Assembly (NCBI RefSeq): GCF_902381825.1
Contig: NZ_LR698973.1
Span: 2,707,788-2,771,787 of the forward strand
Source of the DNA: Pseudocoprococcus catus
GTDB taxonomy: Bacteria > Bacillota > Clostridia > Lachnospirales > Lachnospiraceae
Reading direction: 5' to 3'
DNA length: 64,000 nt
Shown: positions 61,068 through 64,000 of the stretch, piece after piece
Position numbering within the stretch: position 1 is the first letter of the stretch
How the letters are laid out: each line of letters begins with the position of its first letter
Notes under the pieces: model-generated
Told to the model about the DNA's origin: nothing
Databases searched by the model: none
The model's input: the letters and a program-made list of their open reading frames with translations, nothing else
Position numbers and translations under genes: made by a program

Positions 61068-61533
61068 ATGAAATACGATTTTACAACGATTATGGACCGC
61101 AGTGGCAAGGATGCGCTGGCGATTGATAATGTGGGTCAACATATGTGGGGCAATGAACCGGAAGCACCGAAGGAAGGGTTTGATTTTATTCCGATGTGGG
61201 TAGCGGATATGAATTTTCCGACTTGTCCATCGGTGACAGAGGCGATTATTGAGCGCGCAAAGCATCCTGCATTTTATCAATGAAAAGCTGGATGGCGTCA
61301 GTGTAACTATGCCGGAAGGTACGTATATGATCTTTTTGGATTGTACAGAGTATTGTCAGCAGACGGGTAAGAACCTGGATGAAGTCCTTAAAGCCGGCTG
61401 GAACGTGGGTGTCGGCTGGCAGGATGGCCGCAAATTCAAGGGATCCTGTCATATCCGTATGAATCTGGCAGTGCCATTTTCAAGAATCCAGGAGGCCTGT
61501 GACCGACTGGAAAAATACGTCTTTGTAAAATAG
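61068..61533 (+). pseudogene. MalY/PatB-type aminotransferase, internally deleted
   Basis: The first 68 codons encode the N-terminus of a MalY/PatB cystathionine beta-lyase-like PLP enzyme (MKYDFTTIMDRSGKDALAID, IPMWVADMNFPTCPSVTEAI, ERAKHPAF), then stop at 61283. From about 61265 another frame encodes its C-terminus (GVSVTMPEGTYMIFLD, then GWNVGVGWQDGRKFKGSCHIRMN). Roughly 220-240 residues, including the PLP lysine, are missing and the frame is shifted. The gene is dead. Confidence 0.88.
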
Positions 61534-61539
61534 GAAATA

Positions 61540-61599
61540 AAAAATATCCTGATGAGTGACAGGGGATTTGAACCCTCGACACTGATTCAGGATATTTTT
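61540..61599. terminator. Terminator hairpin enclosing a tRNA T-arm-like sequence
   Basis: AAAAATATCCTGA (61540-61552) pairs perfectly with TCAGGATATTTTT (61587-61599). The 34-base loop carries, on the minus strand, GGTTCAAATCC (61564-61574), identical to a T-arm consensus, inside GGG...CCC. There is no complete tRNA. It may be the 3' end of a tRNA left by integration or recombination. Confidence 0.6.
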
Positions 61600-61631
61600 G
61601 CTTTGGTAGATTCATCGTATGAACCTGTCAA

Positions 61632-62021
61632 TCAGTTAGCGTCCTTACGCGTCTGATAGAAGATTTCTTTGATCTTGTGGAAGGTCTCTTCGCTGAGAAC
61701 ATGTTCAATACGGCAGGCGTCTTTGAGCGCATTTTCCTCGCTGACTCCAATGGACATCAGATAACCGGAGATAACCTGGTGACGCTCGTAAATGCTTCGG
61801 GCGATGGCCAGACCGGATTCTGTCAACGTGAGAAGATTGTTGTCATCCATATTGACGTATCCGTTTTCGCGGAGTCGCTTCATGGCAACACTGACGCTTG
61901 GCTTGGAGTAACCAAGATGTCTGGCTACATCGATGGAACGCACTTCTGAGCTGTGAAGTGAGAGCATATAAATGGTTTCCAGATAATCTTCTGGAGATTC
62001 CTGCATCTTCAATGGACACAC
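61632..62021 (-). CDS. mntR: DtxR/MntR-family metal-dependent regulator
   Basis: Protein of 129 residues, the short MntR-like form without an SH3 domain. The DNA-binding part is SIDVARHLGYSKPSVSVAMKRL. Metal-ligand region: Glu and His in RHQVISGYL, and CRIEHVLSEETFHKI. It senses Mn2+ or Fe2+. GTG 62021 follows minus-strand AAAGGA; an internal ATG five codons later is possible. It could share control of iron genes with Fur, but its targets are not visible here. Confidence 0.88.
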   Translation of the reverse strand: MCPLKMQESPEDYLETIYMLSLHSSEVRSIDVARHLGYSKPSVSVAMKRLRENGYVNMDDNNLLTLTESGLAIARSIYERHQVISGYLMSIGVSEENALKDACRIEHVLSEETFHKIKEIFYQTRKDAN

Positions 62022-62177
62022 CGTCCTTTCTTCTAAAAATTGTTCATTTATTATATCATATTTTGGTTAAAATATCAAAGAAATATTGCTGAAATCCAGG
62101 GCGTTACCAAGGTGAATGGATGCTTTGTTATTTTTTTCGAAACATAGCAGTAAAATGATAAAATATAAGAAAAAGTT

Positions 62178-62205
62178 GTGACGAGGGTCAGTATTTTTGC
62201 ATCTA
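62178..62205 (+). promoter_or_regulatory. Candidate ECF-type promoter of the sigma gene
   Basis: GTGACG (62178-62183) and CATCTA (62200-62205) with 16 bases between, upstream of the ECF sigma gene. This resembles ECF-type promoters and may be autoregulated. Confidence 0.35.
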
Positions 62206-62279
62206 ATAGATATAACAGATAGTTGTATGCGAGCTCGAATAAATAAATGGTGTATACATCAAAGGAGGAAGTGAAGAGG

Positions 62280-62753
62280 ATGAACAAGAAAGAGTTAGGG
62301 GCGTTGATTATCGACGGCACGGATGATTTTTATCGTGTGGCAAAGTCGATTCTCAAAGAAGATGCGGATTGCCAGGATGCTGTTCAGGAAGCAGTGAGTA
62401 AGGCTTTCGCAAAGATTGATACGTTGCGTGAGAAGAAATATGCCAAAACCTGGTTTATACGAATTTTGCTGAATGAATGTTATCGTATGCTGCGGCAAAG
62501 GAAACGTGAGGTAGCTTATCATGAACAGATTTCCGGAGAAGAGATTAGGCAACATCAATATTCAGATTTGTATCAGAAAATCATGTCACTGGAAATCGAA
62601 TATAGGGTGCCGCTGGTATTGTATTATCTGAATCAATATACAATCAAGGAAATCGGTCAAATGCTGGACTTGGGGGACAGTGCAGTAAAAATGCGTCTGA
62701 GCCGGGCCAGGAAAATGATGCGGCGTATGTATGAACAGGAGGATGCGGTATGA
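62280..62753 (+). CDS. ECF-type RNA polymerase sigma factor
   Basis: Protein of 157 residues. Region 2 includes EDADCQDAVQEAVSKAFAKI and KTWFIRILLNECY. Region 4 is YRVPLVLYYLNQYTIKEIGQMLDLGDSAVKMRLSRARKMM. ATG 62280 is used, behind AAAGGAGG. The stop overlaps the anti-sigma start by ATGA. It directs a stress or envelope regulon held in check by the next protein. Confidence 0.92.
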   Translation: MNKKELGALIIDGTDDFYRVAKSILKEDADCQDAVQEAVSKAFAKIDTLREKKYAKTWFIRILLNECYRMLRQRKREVAYHEQISGEEIRQHQYSDLYQKIMSLEIEYRVPLVLYYLNQYTIKEIGQMLDLGDSAVKMRLSRARKMMRRMYEQEDAV

Positions 62754-64000
62754 GTGAGAAAAATAGTTGGGAGAAGGATTTCCCGGAAACACCGGAAAGT
62801 TTTAGAATGGCTTTAAAAGAGATGGTGGAAAAAGAAATAGCGGATGATGAAATTGAGGTAAAAGTGAATGACGGAACAAACCATGTAAAAGGAAAAATTA
62901 ATAAACGAAATACGAAGTATATGCAAGATAGACGAAGCAGTGCAAATGTTTCAAATCGAAGGTGGAGAGTGGTTAAAATAGCTGTTGCTGCTTTGGTTCT
63001 GGCAGGCATTCTTGGCGGAGGAGTCTATGCTGTGACAAAATCCGGTGCATCATCACTGGTAGGTCGAGAAGTGGATGAGACAGGTGCGGAAGCTTATTTG
63101 ACAACAGATGCCAGCGCTTTTAATCAGACCGTAACGCCGGGATGGCCGCAGATTATGGTGGATATCAGAGGTGAGGATAATGCTGCTGAGGTAAAAGGTG
63201 TCAGTGAGCCGCTGCTAGATATTACCCAGGTGTATTATGATGGTCTGAGTCTGGCATTTTATGCACGCCCGACAGGTAAAGGAAAAAGGCATCAGTTAAA
63301 TTCAGACCGATTGGCTATCGGAGATGCGGTGTATATGATTCATTTTGACAAGCTTTCAGATGAGAAAGTTAAGGAGAATGAAGGCTCCGGTGTTAAAAAG
63401 GGTGATTATAAGGGCACCGTTCAGCTGGGAGGAAGGGATGTGCCGGATTCTTTCACAGCATCTTTGATAGTGGATGCCGGTTCTCTGGGGACTCAAACCA
63501 TATCCTTTGATGTCAAATTGGATGAAAATGCCATCATTAAGCCGGCACAGACTGTGATAACAGAGGATGGTGTGGTAGCTACCGTGGATGTGTTAAAAAT
63601 TGCAGAATCAGGTACGTATATTCATGTGACCTGGGAATTCGATGAAAGCCAGAAAGAGCTTTACGATAAGATGTCAAGCGAGGGCGGAGGTAACCAGGTG
63701 GTATTTATGGCACTGGATGACAACAACGGCAATCATTTTACAACAGAAGACAATATGGATACGAGACAGACAATTGTGTTCACTGTAGATGGAGATGACT
63801 GGTCCGGTGCGGAACAGAGAAAATCCTATGAAGCCGACGGCAAATATTATCGGGAAATGTTTGGAATTATCGAAGGCATGAATCAGGATGTCACATCTCT
63901 GACAGTAACACCTTATGTGAGAACAGGCGTAGAAGACGGAGAAGAGCATACGTATACAAACCTTGATTTTGCGGCGTTTACTGTCGAATATGACGAATAA
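62750..64000 (+). CDS. Membrane anti-sigma factor, DUF4179-type
   Basis: Protein of 416 residues, complete at the window edge (stop at 63998-64000). The cytoplasmic N-terminal 85 residues begin SEKNSWEKDFPETPESFRMALKEMV, the sigma-binding part. One membrane helix (VKIAVAALVLAGILGGGVYAV, about 84-104) is followed by an extracellular beta-rich DUF4179-like domain (TPGWPQIMVDIRGEDNAAEVK...). The ATGA overlap with the sigma gene supports a cognate pair. No zinc-binding ZAS motif is seen. Confidence 0.85.
   Translation: MSEKNSWEKDFPETPESFRMALKEMVEKEIADDEIEVKVNDGTNHVKGKINKRNTKYMQDRRSSANVSNRRWRVVKIAVAALVLAGILGGGVYAVTKSGASSLVGREVDETGAEAYLTTDASAFNQTVTPGWPQIMVDIRGEDNAAEVKGVSEPLLDITQVYYDGLSLAFYARPTGKGKRHQLNSDRLAIGDAVYMIHFDKLSDEKVKENEGSGVKKGDYKGTVQLGGRDVPDSFTASLIVDAGSLGTQTISFDVKLDENAIIKPAQTVITEDGVVATVDVLKIAESGTYIHVTWEFDESQKELYDKMSSEGGGNQVVFMALDDNNGNHFTTEDNMDTRQTIVFTVDGDDWSGAEQRKSYEADGKYYREMFGIIEGMNQDVTSLTVTPYVRTGVEDGEEHTYTNLDFAAFTVEYDE

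Noticed and set aside
1..64000. CRISPR arrays
   Set aside because: No regularly spaced direct repeats with unique spacers were found on reading the window.
1..64000. Complete insertion sequences or prophage genes
   Set aside because: No intact transposase, integrase or phage structural gene is present; the only mobile-type sequence is the deleted Rpn-family gene.

Overview
The window reads as a chromosomal segment of a strictly anaerobic, low-to-mid GC Firmicute, most likely a gut Lachnospiraceae or a close clostridial relative. This rests on AGGAGG-type ribosome binding sites, [FeFe]-hydrogenase maturation genes, a flavodiiron/rubredoxin O2-defence pair, a PotC-PotD fusion, a FeoA-FeoA-FeoB iron operon, and protein families typical of that group (DUF6128, DUF4869, DUF3793, DUF2325). 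No 16S gene or complete tRNA is present, so genus cannot be assigned. All family assignments come from reading the sequence; no database search was run.

Layout. (1) 50-6019: a same-strand cluster holding hypE, a TM1266-type hydrogenase-system regulator, a NifH-like ATPase, two nitrogenase component-1-like subunits and hydF. This is the most interesting system: an uncharacterised nitrogenase-like complex inside a hydrogenase-maturation locus. (2) 6128-10392: a DUF6128 protein, a Crp/Fnr regulator, an ETF-alpha/rubredoxin fusion and a flavodiiron protein. (3) 10393-13402: a very short membrane (holin-like toxin) gene, a PAS/sigma-54 activator, a -24/-12 promoter and a hydratase-2 (MaoC) enzyme. 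(4) 13675-17969: XRE-cupin regulator and potA-potB-potCD polyamine uptake. (5) 18091-25657: an AAA/PD-(D/E)XK protein, udp, cdd, an OLD-like ATPase-nuclease, a YitT-like membrane protein, a ribokinase-like protein lacking its catalytic Asp, and a Crp-like regulator. (6) 25882-30189: thioredoxin, thioredoxin reductase, SulP transporter, AsnA.

(7) 30186-46398: two catabolic operons, each with a sigma-54 promoter and its own PAS/AAA+/Fis activator. The first encodes a PanE-like dehydrogenase, a sodium symporter with its small partner, an LRR protein, a short class II HMG-CoA reductase homolog and a BKACE enzyme. The second encodes a crotonase, a GntP permease, a CaiB-type CoA-transferase and an acyl-CoA dehydrogenase. 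A DUF4869/P-loop ATPase gene pair lies between them. Together they suggest uptake and CoA-dependent breakdown of hydroxy- or keto-acids of unknown identity. (8) 46401-49192: TetR regulator and oleate hydratase.

(9) 49269-52475: a region of local duplication and decay. It holds a small Cys-rich protein gene, a gutted Rpn nuclease gene, a ferredoxin-thioredoxin-reductase-like protein, a second holin-like micro-ORF, an Spx/ArsC protein, a deformylase, and broken second copies of two of these genes. (10) 52507-60947: methyltransferase, DnaJ-type co-chaperone, a phospholipase C-like protein, then the ferrous-iron locus (feoA, feoA, feoB, Cys-rich partner, Fur-like regulator, DUF3793, flavodoxin, DUF2325) with Fur-type operators. 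(11) 61068-64000: a MalY/PatB aminotransferase pseudogene, a DtxR/MntR regulator, and an ECF sigma factor with its membrane anti-sigma.
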